From assembly GCF_001399685.1 (NCBI RefSeq), contig NZ_JTHN01000068.1, positions 1 through 64,000 on the forward strand: DNA of 64,000 nucleotides, written 5' to 3'. Both the position numbers and the translations under genes were made by a program. This document shows, in pieces, positions 34,907-44,063 of the stretch. The stretch's first letter is position 1. Each line of letters opens with the position of its first letter. This DNA is from Paenibacillus sp. A3 (GTDB lineage: Bacteria; Bacillota; Bacilli; Paenibacillales; NBRC-103111). A model generated the notes under the pieces. The model was not told where the DNA came from. It saw nothing but the letters and a program-made list of their open reading frames with translations, and did not search any database.

Positions 34907-36211
34907 ATGAACAAAACAATTAGCCTGGCTACGACGGCAACCCTGTGCTTGGCGCTCACGATGACGGCTTGCTCCAATTCCAAATCCGACGAAGGAGGCG
35001 GCAAGGCAGCCGGCGACGGCAAGCAAATTACGCTCAAGGTGCTCCGATCGTGGCCGCAGCCCGTTTACAGCGGTTATTTCGATGAAGTGATCAAGGAATA
35101 CGAGCAAACCCATCCGAACATCAAGATTCAGGCGGAGGCCATTTATGACGAGACGTTGAAGGATAAAATGAAGGTCATCCTGGGAGGCAGCGACGTACCG
35201 GATATTTTCTTCTCCTGGGGCAGCGAATACGCCCAAAAATATATTCGGGCCGGTGTGGTCAAGGATGTAAGCTCCTATCTGGAGAACGATCCGGCATGGA
35301 AAAACAGCTTCATTCCTTCGGCGCTGAAGTCTTACCAGTACGAAGGGAAGACCTACGGGGTTCCGCTGCGTCTCTTGGGCAAATTTTTCGTCTACAATAA
35401 AGAAATTTTCGCCAAGCATCATTTGCAGGAGCCTAAAACGTACGACGAATTCATGAAATTATGCGAGACCCTGAAAAATGCGGGCGTGACGCCAATCGCT
35501 TATGGCCAGCAAGATATCTGGGCATCGATTCACTACGAGACAGCCTTCAATCTCATGATGGTCAATCCGGAGGTCCGCGCGAAGGACTACAATTACAAAA
35601 CCGGCGAATGGACGAATCCCGGCTATGTGGATGCGCTTAAAAAATTCAAGGAGCTGCAAGACAAAGGCTACTTTAACTCGAATGTCAATACAACTCCGGC
35701 CGATATGGCGCTCCAATCGTTCCTGGCCGGCAAAAGCGCCATGTACTACTCCTACTCTGAAGAATTCCCGCAAATGGTCGAGGCGATGGGGGATAACTGG
35801 GATGTGTTCCCGATGCCGCCGATGGAAGGGGAGGACGGCGATCTGAAGTCCATTGTCGGAGGGGCGGACGGCTTCGTCGTCTCGTCCGAGTCCAAGCATC
35901 CGGACGAAGCCATCGATTTCCTGAAGTTTTTGACCAGCAAGGCGAATGCGGAAAAAATGGTGAAGATGAATACATGGCAAAGCTCCGTCATCGGCGCGGT
36001 GAACAAAGACACTTCATTCCCGCAAAACGTGAAAGCCATGCAGCTGCTGCTGGATCACGGAGTGAACGAATGGCTCGACGTGCAGATCAATTCCAAGCTG
36101 GTCGACGTATACTGGACCTCTGCCGCTCCGTTGATGGAAGGCTTTAAGTCGCCCGAGGACATTATGAAGGAAGTTCAGCAGGTCGCGAAGGAAGTCAAAG
36201 AGCTTAAATAA
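34907..36211 (+). CDS. frlO: Sugar/fructosamine ABC transporter substrate-binding lipoprotein
   Basis: 434 residues. Lipoprotein signal with lipobox LTMTAC, then a family 1 sugar-binding fold (IKIQAEAIYDETLKDKMKVI, PDIFFSWGSEYAQKYI, YGVPLRLLGKFFVYNKEIF, KYF-type hinge, AGKSAMYYSYSEEFPQM). Start: ATG 34907 with GGCGGGAG upstream; a GTG at 34898 is in frame but less likely. It is first in an frlO-N-M-like operon with the frl deglycase and epimerase genes behind it, so Amadori compounds are the likely ligands. The operon has no ATPase gene; a shared MsmX-type ATPase is the known solution in Bacillus. Confidence 0.85.
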   Translation: MNKTISLATTATLCLALTMTACSNSKSDEGGGKAAGDGKQITLKVLRSWPQPVYSGYFDEVIKEYEQTHPNIKIQAEAIYDETLKDKMKVILGGSDVPDIFFSWGSEYAQKYIRAGVVKDVSSYLENDPAWKNSFIPSALKSYQYEGKTYGVPLRLLGKFFVYNKEIFAKHHLQEPKTYDEFMKLCETLKNAGVTPIAYGQQDIWASIHYETAFNLMMVNPEVRAKDYNYKTGEWTNPGYVDALKKFKELQDKGYFNSNVNTTPADMALQSFLAGKSAMYYSYSEEFPQMVEAMGDNWDVFPMPPMEGEDGDLKSIVGGADGFVVSSESKHPDEAIDFLKFLTSKANAEKMVKMNTWQSSVIGAVNKDTSFPQNVKAMQLLLDHGVNEWLDVQINSKLVDVYWTSAAPLMEGFKSPEDIMKEVQQVAKEVKELK

Positions 36212-36225
36212 CCGGAAGTCCCCGT

Positions 36226-36255
36226 CAAAGGGTTGCCGAATCGGCAGCCCCTTGA
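36226..36255 (+). other. Intercistronic hairpin between frlO and frlN
   Basis: CAAAGGG-TTGCCGA can pair with TCGGCAGCCCCTTG; no U run follows. Such hairpins commonly protect the upstream binding-protein mRNA and allow it to be made in excess. Confidence 0.5.
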
Positions 36256-36279
36256 TCTTCCCGAAAGGAGAAAAGGCAC

Positions 36280-37164
36280 ATGAATGTTTTCCGGAATCGC
36301 AGGCTGGCAAGCTTGTACGCTTTACCGGCATTGGTATTTGTAAGCGTTTTTGTTCTCGCTCCGATCGCCTTGAATCTTTACTATAGCCTGTTCAGCTTCA
36401 ATGCCTTTTCCCCGAATAAGACCTTTATCGGCTTCGCTAACTTTAAGCGTTTGTTCGCCGATCCCGTATTCTACACGGCGATCCGTAACAATTCGCTGTA
36501 TGCCGTCATTTCTTTCGTGTTTCAGGTCGGCGCGGCGCTCGTGATTGCCGCCATCCTGGAGCATAAGCTGTTTCAGAAGATGCAGCCTTTTTTCCGTACC
36601 GTATTTTTTATCCCATCCGTGATCTCGTTCGTGGTGATCGGCTTGCTGTGGCAATTTATCTATAACCCGGATACGGGCATCATCAATCTGGGCCTCAAGG
36701 CGCTGGGGCTGCATTCCTTGGCACAGCCTTGGCTGGGAGACAGCAACCTGGCCATTTATGCGGCAATCTGGGTGTCCCAATGGCAGTATATCGGCTATAA
36801 CGTGATGCTGTTTTTGATCGCGATGCATAATATCCCGAAGGATTTCTACGAAGCCGCCGATCTCGACGGGGCCGGCCCCGTCCGAAGCTTTTTCGCCGTG
36901 ACGCTCCCTAGCGTCAAAGAGATGATTCTGGTCGCGTCGATGATCACGGTGCTGGGCGCATACAAGCTGTTCGACGAAATTTACATTTTGACCTCGGGCG
37001 GTCCCGGCCGCTCCACGGAGGTCCTGGGCACCATGCTCTACCGAGCGGCTTTCCGGAACGACGAGATGGGCTACGCCGCTTCGATTGCGACGGTCGTCTT
37101 CGTGATTACGATGCTCCTGTCCCTATGTCAAATCAAACTATCCGGTACGGCCAAAGACGACTAG
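36280..37164 (+). CDS. frlN: ABC transporter permease
   Basis: 294 residues, six helices, with the EAA loop YEAADLDGAGPVRSFFAVTLP in the second half. This is the MalF-type permease of a CUT1 sugar importer. Start: ATG 36280 after AAAGGAG. It lies between the binding protein and the second permease, 14 bases before frlM. It forms the membrane channel with FrlM. Confidence 0.87.
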   Translation: MNVFRNRRLASLYALPALVFVSVFVLAPIALNLYYSLFSFNAFSPNKTFIGFANFKRLFADPVFYTAIRNNSLYAVISFVFQVGAALVIAAILEHKLFQKMQPFFRTVFFIPSVISFVVIGLLWQFIYNPDTGIINLGLKALGLHSLAQPWLGDSNLAIYAAIWVSQWQYIGYNVMLFLIAMHNIPKDFYEAADLDGAGPVRSFFAVTLPSVKEMILVASMITVLGAYKLFDEIYILTSGGPGRSTEVLGTMLYRAAFRNDEMGYAASIATVVFVITMLLSLCQIKLSGTAKDD

Positions 37165-37178
37165 GAGGCGAAAGGAAC

Positions 37179-38012
37179 GTGCACAGAACAATAAAAAGCC
37201 GTATCTTCTTTTGGTTGCTGCTCGTCTTTTTCGTCCTATACGCCTTAAGCGTGATTTATCCGATCCTGTGGATGATGATGAACGGCTTCAAAAACAATCA
37301 GGAGTTTTTTGCCAACAGCTGGATTTTGCCGAATCAGTGGAAATTCAGCAATTTCCAAGTCGCCTGGGAGTCGGGGGTGGGACGGTATTTTTTCAACAGC
37401 GTCTTCGTCACCGCCGTATCCGTTCTGCTGGCCGTGCTGATCAGCACGCTGGCCGCTTACGCGATCTCCCGGTTTCAGTTTAAAGGCAGGCATGTCATCT
37501 TTTTGATTATTCTAAGCGGACTAATGATGGCCCCCCAAGCAAGCATCGTCTCTTTATATCAAATTTTGAAGTTGTTTCATCTGTACAACACGTATTGGGG
37601 ACTCATTATTCCTTATGCGGCCTTTCAGATTCCTTTCTCCGTCTTCTTGATCCGCTCTTACTTCCTATCGATTCCGCGGGATGTGGAGGAGGCGACCTTT
37701 CTGGACGGAGGGAATTCGTGGAAGCTTCTGTGGAGCGTCATTATTCCGATGAGCCGGCCGATTATCATCTCTGCGGCTTTGCTTGCGACGATCGTCATCT
37801 GGAATGAATTTATGTTCGCGATCACGTTCCTCGAAAATGGCAACCAATGGACGATTCCGGTCGGCATCCTGAACCTGAAAGGCAGACTGACCGCCGGCTT
37901 CGGCATGCAGTTGGCCGCGTTATCGATGGCGGCGCTGCCGATGATTATTGTCTTTATCCTGTTCCAGCGGCAATTCGTCCGCGGATTGTCGGCTGGAAGC
38001 GTAAAGGGGTGA
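37179..38012 (+). CDS. frlM: ABC transporter permease
   Basis: 277 residues from GTG 37179 (AGGAGG 10 bases upstream). MalG-type permease with six helices and the EAA motif EEATFLDGGNSWKLLWSVIIP. An in-frame start at 37125 overlaps frlN and lacks a ribosome site. Its stop lies six bases before the next start, so the epimerase genes are in the same operon. Confidence 0.87.
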   Translation: MHRTIKSRIFFWLLLVFFVLYALSVIYPILWMMMNGFKNNQEFFANSWILPNQWKFSNFQVAWESGVGRYFFNSVFVTAVSVLLAVLISTLAAYAISRFQFKGRHVIFLIILSGLMMAPQASIVSLYQILKLFHLYNTYWGLIIPYAAFQIPFSVFLIRSYFLSIPRDVEEATFLDGGNSWKLLWSVIIPMSRPIIISAALLATIVIWNEFMFAITFLENGNQWTIPVGILNLKGRLTAGFGMQLAALSMAALPMIIVFILFQRQFVRGLSAGSVKG

Positions 38013-38018
38013 TCGGGC

Positions 38019-38879
38019 GTGGGAACCGTGACGATGTCTCAGATTGCGCCGATGAATATTCACTATGTGCTGTATCCGCTGGATTACTTTCTCGATAAGC
38101 TGGTTTCGCTGGAGCTGCAGGCCGTCGAATTATGGGGCGGCTCGCCGCACGTGCCGATTGAAGACTTGAAGCTGCCTGACGTGAGCAGCCTCCGGCGCGG
38201 AATTGAAGCGCGGGGGCTTACGATCGCCTGCTTCACGCCGGAAACGTGCGTCTATCCGATCAACCTTGCGGCCGAAGACGAGGCTTTGCGCCGACGCAGT
38301 ATTGCCTACGCGCTCAAGAGCCTGGATATCGCGTCCGAGCTCGGCACCGGACGGATGCAAATCGTGGCCGGGAGAGGGTATTACGATAAACCGACGGACG
38401 ACGCCTGGAAAAGGTCCAGGGACGCCCTCGAGCTCATCGCCAGGAAAGCGGAGACGCTTGGGATACATCTGACGATGGAGCCGCTGCTGTACCATGAGTC
38501 GAACCTCGTTCACAATCTGCAAACCGCCAAACGGATGATGCAAGAGATCGGATCGCCGCATTTGGGCTGCAATGTGGATACGGTGCCCATGGTCGTCGCA
38601 GGCGACTCGCTGGAAGCTTATTTTAGCGAATTGGCGGGACGCGTGAACCATATCCATTTGTGCGACGGCAGTCCGCAGGGGCACGTGCCGCTCGGGTCGG
38701 GGAACCTGCCGATTGCCTCGTTCCTGAAGGAGCTGGGCGAGTGGGGATATCAAGGGTACATCGGCCTGGAGACGTGCGGAGTCAAGCACTACTTGGAGCC
38801 TGACCGGCATTTGGAGCAATCGATCGGCACGATCCGGAAGGCGTTGGGCCTGCAGGGGCCGGAAGGGAGGAAGGTCTGA
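38019..38879 (+). CDS. FrlC-like sugar isomerase/epimerase, paralogue 1
   Basis: 286 residues from GTG 38019, nine bases after AAAGGGG; ATG 38034 is an alternative. Xylose-isomerase-like TIM barrel with the motifs of fructoselysine 3-epimerase FrlC: VELWGGSPHVP, CFTPETCVYPIN, LTMEPLLYHESNLV (Glu ligand), NVDTVPM, IHLCDGSPQ and GLETCG. FrlC interconverts fructoselysine and psicoselysine. Three paralogues in one cluster suggest different epimeric or amino-acid-specific substrates. Confidence 0.83.
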   Translation: MGTVTMSQIAPMNIHYVLYPLDYFLDKLVSLELQAVELWGGSPHVPIEDLKLPDVSSLRRGIEARGLTIACFTPETCVYPINLAAEDEALRRRSIAYALKSLDIASELGTGRMQIVAGRGYYDKPTDDAWKRSRDALELIARKAETLGIHLTMEPLLYHESNLVHNLQTAKRMMQEIGSPHLGCNVDTVPMVVAGDSLEAYFSELAGRVNHIHLCDGSPQGHVPLGSGNLPIASFLKELGEWGYQGYIGLETCGVKHYLEPDRHLEQSIGTIRKALGLQGPEGRKV

Positions 38880-38884
38880 CGGTG

Positions 38885-39709
38885 ATGGGAACGATTTCGC
38901 TGACGCGCCTTGCGGGAATGAACGAGCATTTTCCGCTGTATACACTGGATTATTTTCTGGATGCCATGGTCGAGCTCGAACTGGAGCATATCGAGCTGTG
39001 GGGAGGCTCGCCGCATCTGTATGTGGAGGATGTAACGCTGCGCCAGGTCGGCGGCATTCGAAGAGAAATCGAGCGGAGAGGCTTAAACGTCATCTGCTTC
39101 ACGCCCGAGCAGTGCGTGTATCCGGTTAATATTGCCGCCAGGGAGAAGGATATCCGCGAGCGCAGTCTCCGTTACTTCACGAAAGCGCTGGAGGCCGCCG
39201 CGGAGCTCGGGACGGACCTCTTGCAGATCGTGCCCGGGTGGGGCTACCGGAGCGAACCGGTCGGGGAGGCGTGGGAACGCTCGCGTGACTCGCTGCAGCA
39301 GCTCTCCAGCAAGGCGGAGGAGCTGGGGATGACGATGGTGCTGGAGCAGTTGGAGCCTTTCGAATCCAATCTGGTGACGAACACGGAGATGCAGGCCCGA
39401 ATGCTGCGGGAGGTCGGTTCCGACCGGCTGAAGACGGTCGTCGATACTTGTCCGATGCATGCGGCGGGCGAAACGTTCGACGATTGCTTTCAAGCGCTGG
39501 GGAACGACCTGCGCCATATTCATTTTATCGATAGCGATCATCTGACTTGGGGAGACGGCCAGCTTCCCCTGCGCGATTATTTGAATCAGCTCTCGAAGCA
39601 CGGCTATCCGGGGTACCTGACTCTCGAAATTTGTGCGGAAAGGTACTTGCTCGATCCGATCGGGCCTTTAAAAAAGGGGCTGCGAGCGGTTCGCGAGGCG
39701 CTTGGTTAA
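38885..39709 (+). CDS. FrlC-like sugar isomerase/epimerase, paralogue 2
   Basis: 274 residues, start ATG 38885 with GGAGGAAGG upstream. The same TIM-barrel fold as its neighbours: IELWGGSPHLYVEDV, CFTPEQCVYPVN, LEQLEPFESNLV, VVDTCPMHAAGE, HFIDSDH and LTLEICAERY. The PHLYVED and DTCPMHAAGE motifs are closest to known FrlC proteins. It lies five bases after paralogue 1 and just upstream of an frlB-like gene. Confidence 0.85.
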   Translation: MGTISLTRLAGMNEHFPLYTLDYFLDAMVELELEHIELWGGSPHLYVEDVTLRQVGGIRREIERRGLNVICFTPEQCVYPVNIAAREKDIRERSLRYFTKALEAAAELGTDLLQIVPGWGYRSEPVGEAWERSRDSLQQLSSKAEELGMTMVLEQLEPFESNLVTNTEMQARMLREVGSDRLKTVVDTCPMHAAGETFDDCFQALGNDLRHIHFIDSDHLTWGDGQLPLRDYLNQLSKHGYPGYLTLEICAERYLLDPIGPLKKGLRAVREALG

Positions 39710-39755
39710 TAAAAATCAATCGTGGAAAAATTCACACACCGGGAGGCAAATCCAC

Positions 39756-40769
39756 ATGTTCAATTTCGATAGAGACCGTTATCAGAGAATCCAGAGCGGT
39801 GCCGTGGCTTGCCGGGACCAAATCAATCAAGCCCTAGAGGAGGTCACCGCGCGCGGCTTTACGAATTTGTTTCTGATCGGCTCCGGAGGCGCGGGAATCT
39901 TGATGTCACCCGTCGAATACGTGCTTCGGACTCACTCGACGCTTCCGGTGTATCGAGAAATTGCCGCGGAGTTCGTGACGATGGATCATAAGCATTTTAA
40001 CGAGCGGTCGCTTGTCGTTCTGGCTTCCTTGTCCGGCACGACCCAGGAAACCGTCGAAGCGGCACAATATTGCAAGGATCGGGGCGCAGCGACGATCAGC
40101 TTTACGGGTAAAGCCGGGACTCCGTTAGCCGGGCTGACCGACTACAGCATCGTCAATTTCGCCGAGGACGACACGTCCTGCGAATCTTTTTTCATCCAAT
40201 TTTACTTGTTGGCTTTCCGGATTATGTATAATAGAGGGGAGTTTCCCGATTATGACCGCCTGGTCGCGGAGTGGGAGCGGCTCCCCGAAGCGTTGCTTGA
40301 CGTGAAGGAACGAACGGAGGCGCGCGCGAAAGCTTTTGCCGGGCGCTACCGGAACGAAGACTATCATATGATGGTCGGCTCCGGGAATACCTGGGGCGAG
40401 GCGTATTATTACGCGATGTGTATTCTGGAGGAAATGCAGTGGATCAAAACAAGACCGGTCCATGCTTCCGATTTCTTTCATGGAGCGCTTGAGTTGATCG
40501 AGAAGGACATGAGTCTGATCCTGCTCAAAGGGGAGGATGAGACCCGTCCGCTGATGGATCGGGTGGAGCGTTTTGCCAAGAGCTATACGGACGAGCTGAC
40601 CGTATTCGATACGGCGGACTACGAGCTGGCGGGCATATCGCCGGCCTATCGGAAATATGTGTCGCCGGTCGTCGCGGCGGCCTTGCTCGAACGCGTAAGC
40701 TGTCATTTGGAGCACGTCCGCAACCACCCTTTAACGACCAGAAGGTACTACAGGCGGGTTCAATATTGA
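39756..40769 (+). CDS. frlB: FrlB-like fructosamine-6-phosphate deglycase, paralogue 1
   Basis: 337 residues from ATG 39756 (GGGAGG upstream); an in-frame TTG at 39702 overlaps the previous gene and is rejected. Two SIS domains: LFLIGSGGAGILMSP, then VVLASLSGTTQETVEAA, then MVGSGNTWGEAYYYAMCILEEM and FFHGALELIE. The tail HPLTTRRYYRRV matches the FrlB C-terminus. FrlB cleaves fructoselysine 6-phosphate to glucose 6-phosphate and lysine. Its partner kinase, frlD, is at 42335. Confidence 0.88.
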   Translation: MFNFDRDRYQRIQSGAVACRDQINQALEEVTARGFTNLFLIGSGGAGILMSPVEYVLRTHSTLPVYREIAAEFVTMDHKHFNERSLVVLASLSGTTQETVEAAQYCKDRGAATISFTGKAGTPLAGLTDYSIVNFAEDDTSCESFFIQFYLLAFRIMYNRGEFPDYDRLVAEWERLPEALLDVKERTEARAKAFAGRYRNEDYHMMVGSGNTWGEAYYYAMCILEEMQWIKTRPVHASDFFHGALELIEKDMSLILLKGEDETRPLMDRVERFAKSYTDELTVFDTADYELAGISPAYRKYVSPVVAAALLERVSCHLEHVRNHPLTTRRYYRRVQY

Positions 40770-40802
40770 GGGAATCGACAGAACCGGCAGGAGTGAGCGA
40801 CT

Positions 40803-41468
40803 ATTATTAAAGCGATTGTATTTGATTTCGACGGTTTAATCGTGGATACGGAATCCGCATGGTTCGACTGCTATGCCGAGGTGTTTGGCGGTTACAACAT
40901 CCCCTTTCCGACGGAAGTATTTGCGGCCTGTGTCGGATCGCACGGAGGCCAGATCGAAGCCTATATCCGGCAAATGGCCGAAGGACGGACGGATATCTCC
41001 GAAGTGAGGAAAGCGGCGGCCAAGCTGCATGCCGTGAAGATGGAGACGGTCACGCTGCGCGACGGGGTTGCGGAATATATCGAAGCGGCGCAGCGGTTAG
41101 GGCTGAAAGTGGGACTGGCTTCCAGCTCAGATCGGGCGTGGGTGGAATCGTTTCTGCGCAGATTCGGCTTGCTCGATTCGTTCGAGGTTATCAAGACCAA
41201 AGACGACGTCGCGAACGTGAAGCCGGACCCCGAGCTGTATCTCAAGGCGATCCAAGCGCTGGGAATCGAGGCGCATGAAGCTCTGGCCTTCGAGGATTCC
41301 GCCAACGGAGCCGCCGCCGCGAAAGCGGCCGGGTTATGGTGCGTCATCGTTCCGAATCCGGTTACCGAGCAGCTGGCCTTTGGCAGCGTGGACGGCCGTC
41401 TTCGTTCCATGACCGACCGGCCGCTGGAGGACGTGATCGGGGAATTGCAGGCTTCGCCGCTTCCTTGA
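40803..41468 (+). CDS. HAD-family phosphatase/beta-phosphoglucomutase-like, ATT start
   Basis: 222 residues. The conserved N-terminus IKAIVFDFDGLIVDTES is intact only if translation starts at ATT 40803 (or 40806): TGA at 40794-40796 closes the frame upstream, and the first standard start (GTG 40842) would delete the catalytic DFDG. AGGAG (40789-40793) is nine bases from ATT 40803. Other HAD motifs are LASSSDRAWV, KPDPELYLKAI and AFEDSANGAAAA. It is encoded between frlB and frlR and may dephosphorylate or isomerise a sugar phosphate of the pathway. Confidence 0.82.
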   Translation: MIKAIVFDFDGLIVDTESAWFDCYAEVFGGYNIPFPTEVFAACVGSHGGQIEAYIRQMAEGRTDISEVRKAAAKLHAVKMETVTLRDGVAEYIEAAQRLGLKVGLASSSDRAWVESFLRRFGLLDSFEVIKTKDDVANVKPDPELYLKAIQALGIEAHEALAFEDSANGAAAAKAAGLWCVIVPNPVTEQLAFGSVDGRLRSMTDRPLEDVIGELQASPLP

Positions 41469-41494
41469 CCGTTTTTACGGTCATCTGCTATGCT
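41465..41494 (+). promoter_or_regulatory. Promoter of the GntR regulator
   Basis: TTGACC, an 18-bp spacer and TATGCT. The spacer contains the small inverted repeat GACCG / CGGTC. Confidence 0.5.
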
Positions 41495-41553
41495 GGAATT
41501 GGCCGTCCATGGGGACGGTAATTCGCTAATCGAGCGCGTGACAGGGGTTCCAT

Positions 41554-42291
41554 ATGAATAAAGCAGGAGACCATATCCCGTTTTACCAGCAAATTAAAAA
41601 TTTGTTCATTCAAGAAATCGAAAGCGGGAAATGGAAGCAAGGCGACAAGCTTCCTTCGGAGCGTGAGTTAGCCGCGCAGTATCAGATCAGCCGGATGACC
41701 GCCCGTCATGCGATTTCTATTTTAGAGCGGGAGGGCTTCGTGGAACGGGTCGTCGGATCGGGCACGTTCGTGACGAACCGGCGGATTCAATTGGATTTCG
41801 TCGAATTCACCAGCTTTTCCAAAAATATATTGAGCAAAGGGCTTCGTCCTTCGACGAATACGATCTACAAGCGCAAGGAACCGGCCAATGGCTTCGTGGC
41901 CAAGATGCTCGGGATTGCGGAAGAAGAGGAGATCTGGTCGATCAAACGGGTCCGCTATGCCGACGAAATTCCCGTCTCCATCGAGCTTTCGTATATTCCT
42001 TACGCTTACTGCCCGGGAATCGAAGCGCATATGAATTTGGAGGACATCTCCTTGTACGAGGTGCTGGAGGAGCATTACGGGATCAAGCTCGTGCGTGCGG
42101 ACCAGACGATGCGGATTTCCCTTAGCGACGAAGCGGAAAGCAAGCTGCTGCGCGTCGGCAACGACAGCCCGTGCATTCTGGTCGAGGCGCAGGCCTTCGA
42201 TAAGAACGACAAGTTGATCGAGTTCTCGCAGGCGCTGACCCGCGGGGATATCGTCCGATTCTTTTCGAAGCTGAATGTGAAAAATAACTAA
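41554..42291 (+). CDS. frlR: GntR/UTRA-family repressor of the fructosamine cluster
   Basis: 245 residues. Residues 8-75 are a GntR winged helix (PFYQQIKNLFIQEIESGKWK, KLPSERELAAQYQISRMTA). Residues 90-240 are a UTRA effector domain ending RGDIVRFFSKL. HutC/NagR-type repressors bind palindromes of the form TGGTATATACCA, and seven such sites lie within 14 kb. A sugar phosphate, probably a fructosamine 6-phosphate, is the likely inducer by analogy with FrlR. No operator is seen at its own promoter. Confidence 0.88.
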   Translation: MNKAGDHIPFYQQIKNLFIQEIESGKWKQGDKLPSERELAAQYQISRMTARHAISILEREGFVERVVGSGTFVTNRRIQLDFVEFTSFSKNILSKGLRPSTNTIYKRKEPANGFVAKMLGIAEEEEIWSIKRVRYADEIPVSIELSYIPYAYCPGIEAHMNLEDISLYEVLEEHYGIKLVRADQTMRISLSDEAESKLLRVGNDSPCILVEAQAFDKNDKLIEFSQALTRGDIVRFFSKLNVKNN

Positions 42292-42306
42292 TTTTTTTAT
42301 TGATAG

Positions 42307-42318
42307 TGGTATATACCA
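42307..42318. promoter_or_regulatory. FrlR-type operator 3
   Basis: TGGTATATACCA between frlR and frlD, 16 bases upstream of the frlD start. Confidence 0.8.
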
Positions 42319-42334
42319 AAAGTGGAGGCAAACC

Positions 42335-43174
42335 ATGAATGTACTGGGCTTAGGTGATAACGTCGTCGATAAATACGTATATAAAAGCATGATGTATCCG
42401 GGCGGCAACGCGGTGAATTTCAGCGTATATGCTAAACAATTGGGAGCGCAGGCGGCATATCTCGGCATTTTCGGCACCGATGAGGAAGGCCGTCATGTGC
42501 ATCAGGTGCTGAATGAGCTTGGCGTCGATACGTCCCGCTGCCGTTCGGCGAAGGGCGAGAACGGCTGCTCGCTCATCGAATTGATCGACGGGGACCGGGT
42601 GATGGTCGGATGGAACAAAGGCGGCGTCCAGCAGGAGCATCCGCTCGTATTCGATGATTCGGACTATGCCTATATGAAGCAGTTTCAATGGATTCATACC
42701 AGCATTTACAGCGGCATCGAGTCCCAACTGCAGGAGCTTCGGGCGCTGGGCGTTCCCTTGTCCTTCGACTGCTCCGACGAATGGGACGACGACGATTTGA
42801 AGCGGGTATGTCCGCATGTCGATCTTTGCCTGCTTTCGTGCGGGACGATGGGGGAGGACGCCGTCCGGGAGAAGCTGGCGTTCGTCGCCTCGGAATATGG
42901 CTGCACGGGTGTGCTGGGGACGATGGGCAGCCGGGGCGCGCTGCTTTATTATAACGGCGCGTTTTATTTGCAAAAGCCTCATTTCGTGCAGCCGGTCGAT
43001 ACGCTGGGTGCGGGCGATTCGTTCTTTACCGCCTTTGTGCTCGCGCTGTTGACGGAAGGGGAGTGGAACAAGGCCCCGGAGGCGTCCGTTCGGAAGGCGC
43101 TCGACGCGGGCGCGGCGTTTGCCGCCAAAACATGTCTGGTCGAAGGAGCTTTCGGTTACGGGAAGCCTTATTAA
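42335..43174 (+). CDS. frlD: Fructoselysine 6-kinase-like PfkB kinase
   Basis: 279 residues, start ATG 42335 after TGGAGGC. PfkB motifs are GLGDNVVDKYVYKSMMYPGG (N-terminal, FrlD-like) and the ATP/anion-hole motif DTLGAGDSFFTAF (about residue 222). It phosphorylates the imported fructosamine at C6 before FrlB cleavage. The GDNVVDKY and GGNAVNFSVYAKQLG segments match FrlD more than fructokinases. Confidence 0.88.
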   Translation: MNVLGLGDNVVDKYVYKSMMYPGGNAVNFSVYAKQLGAQAAYLGIFGTDEEGRHVHQVLNELGVDTSRCRSAKGENGCSLIELIDGDRVMVGWNKGGVQQEHPLVFDDSDYAYMKQFQWIHTSIYSGIESQLQELRALGVPLSFDCSDEWDDDDLKRVCPHVDLCLLSCGTMGEDAVREKLAFVASEYGCTGVLGTMGSRGALLYYNGAFYLQKPHFVQPVDTLGAGDSFFTAFVLALLTEGEWNKAPEASVRKALDAGAAFAAKTCLVEGAFGYGKPY

Positions 43175-43197
43175 AGCCCGGAGCGGCTCCGGATTAA

Positions 43198-43209
43198 TGG
43201 TATATACCA
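43198..43209. promoter_or_regulatory. FrlR-type operator 4
   Basis: TGGTATATACCA between frlD and the third FrlC paralogue, 20 bases upstream of its start. Confidence 0.8.
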
Positions 43210-43229
43210 TGAAGACAGGGGGAACGACG

Positions 43230-44063
43230 ATGGCTCATCTTCGGTTCGCGCAGATCGCAGGGATGAACCTGCATTACCGGATGTATTCGTTGGACTATTT
43301 CTTCGATTCGATGGACAAGCACGGGGTATCCCATATCGAGCTGTGGGGAGGCTCGCCGCATCTGTATTCGGACACGGCGACGGATGCGCAGGTGAAACAG
43401 ATCCGTCAAGAGCTGAACCGCCGGCGGCTCAGTCTGGTCTGTTATACGCCCGAACAGATTATGTATCCGTTCAATATCGCGGCCCAAGACGAAGCGGCCC
43501 GCCGAGCGGGCATCGCTTATTTCGGCAAAAACATCGAGATCGCCTCGGCTCTCGAAGCGAAGTACATGCTGATCACCTCCGGCTGGGGCTATTATAACGA
43601 ACCCCGGGAAGAAGCCTGGAAGCGATCGTGCGAGGCGCTTCGGACTCTTGCGGACAACGCGAAGCGTCAGGGAGTCACGCTGCTGCTCGAGGTATTACAG
43701 CCGATGGAATCGAATCTGGTGACCGATCTCGCTTCGCTGCGGCGGATGCTGAACGAGGTCGGCTCCGGTGCGATGACCGGTCTGATCGATACGGTGGCGA
43801 TGGCGGTCGCCGGAGAAACGATCGACGATTATTTCCAAGCACTTGGCGGCGTTCCGCACGTTCATTTGATTGACGGGACGCCTTCGGGCCATCTCGCGTT
43901 GGGGGACGGCAATTTGCCGGTGGAAGCATACCTCAAGCAGCTGGCGGAGCATGGCTACGCGGGGTATTTGACCCTGGAGCTGGCGGATTCCGCCTATTTG
44001 ACGGACCCGGACGTCGCCTTCGGCCGGTCGGTAGACAGGCTTCGTCCGCTGCTCTTGCCTTAA
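43230..44063 (+). CDS. FrlC-like sugar isomerase/epimerase, paralogue 3
   Basis: 277 residues. I chose ATG 43230 (AGGGGG upstream), since the frame running left to 43119 covers the operator and the end of frlD. The motifs IELWGGSPHLYSDT, CYTPEQIMYPFN, LEVLQPMESNLV, LIDTVAMAVAGE and HLIDGTPSGH match paralogues 1 and 2. It has its own operator, separate from the other two copies, which suggests independent control. Confidence 0.85.
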   Translation: MAHLRFAQIAGMNLHYRMYSLDYFFDSMDKHGVSHIELWGGSPHLYSDTATDAQVKQIRQELNRRRLSLVCYTPEQIMYPFNIAAQDEAARRAGIAYFGKNIEIASALEAKYMLITSGWGYYNEPREEAWKRSCEALRTLADNAKRQGVTLLLEVLQPMESNLVTDLASLRRMLNEVGSGAMTGLIDTVAMAVAGETIDDYFQALGGVPHVHLIDGTPSGHLALGDGNLPVEAYLKQLAEHGYAGYLTLELADSAYLTDPDVAFGRSVDRLRPLLLP

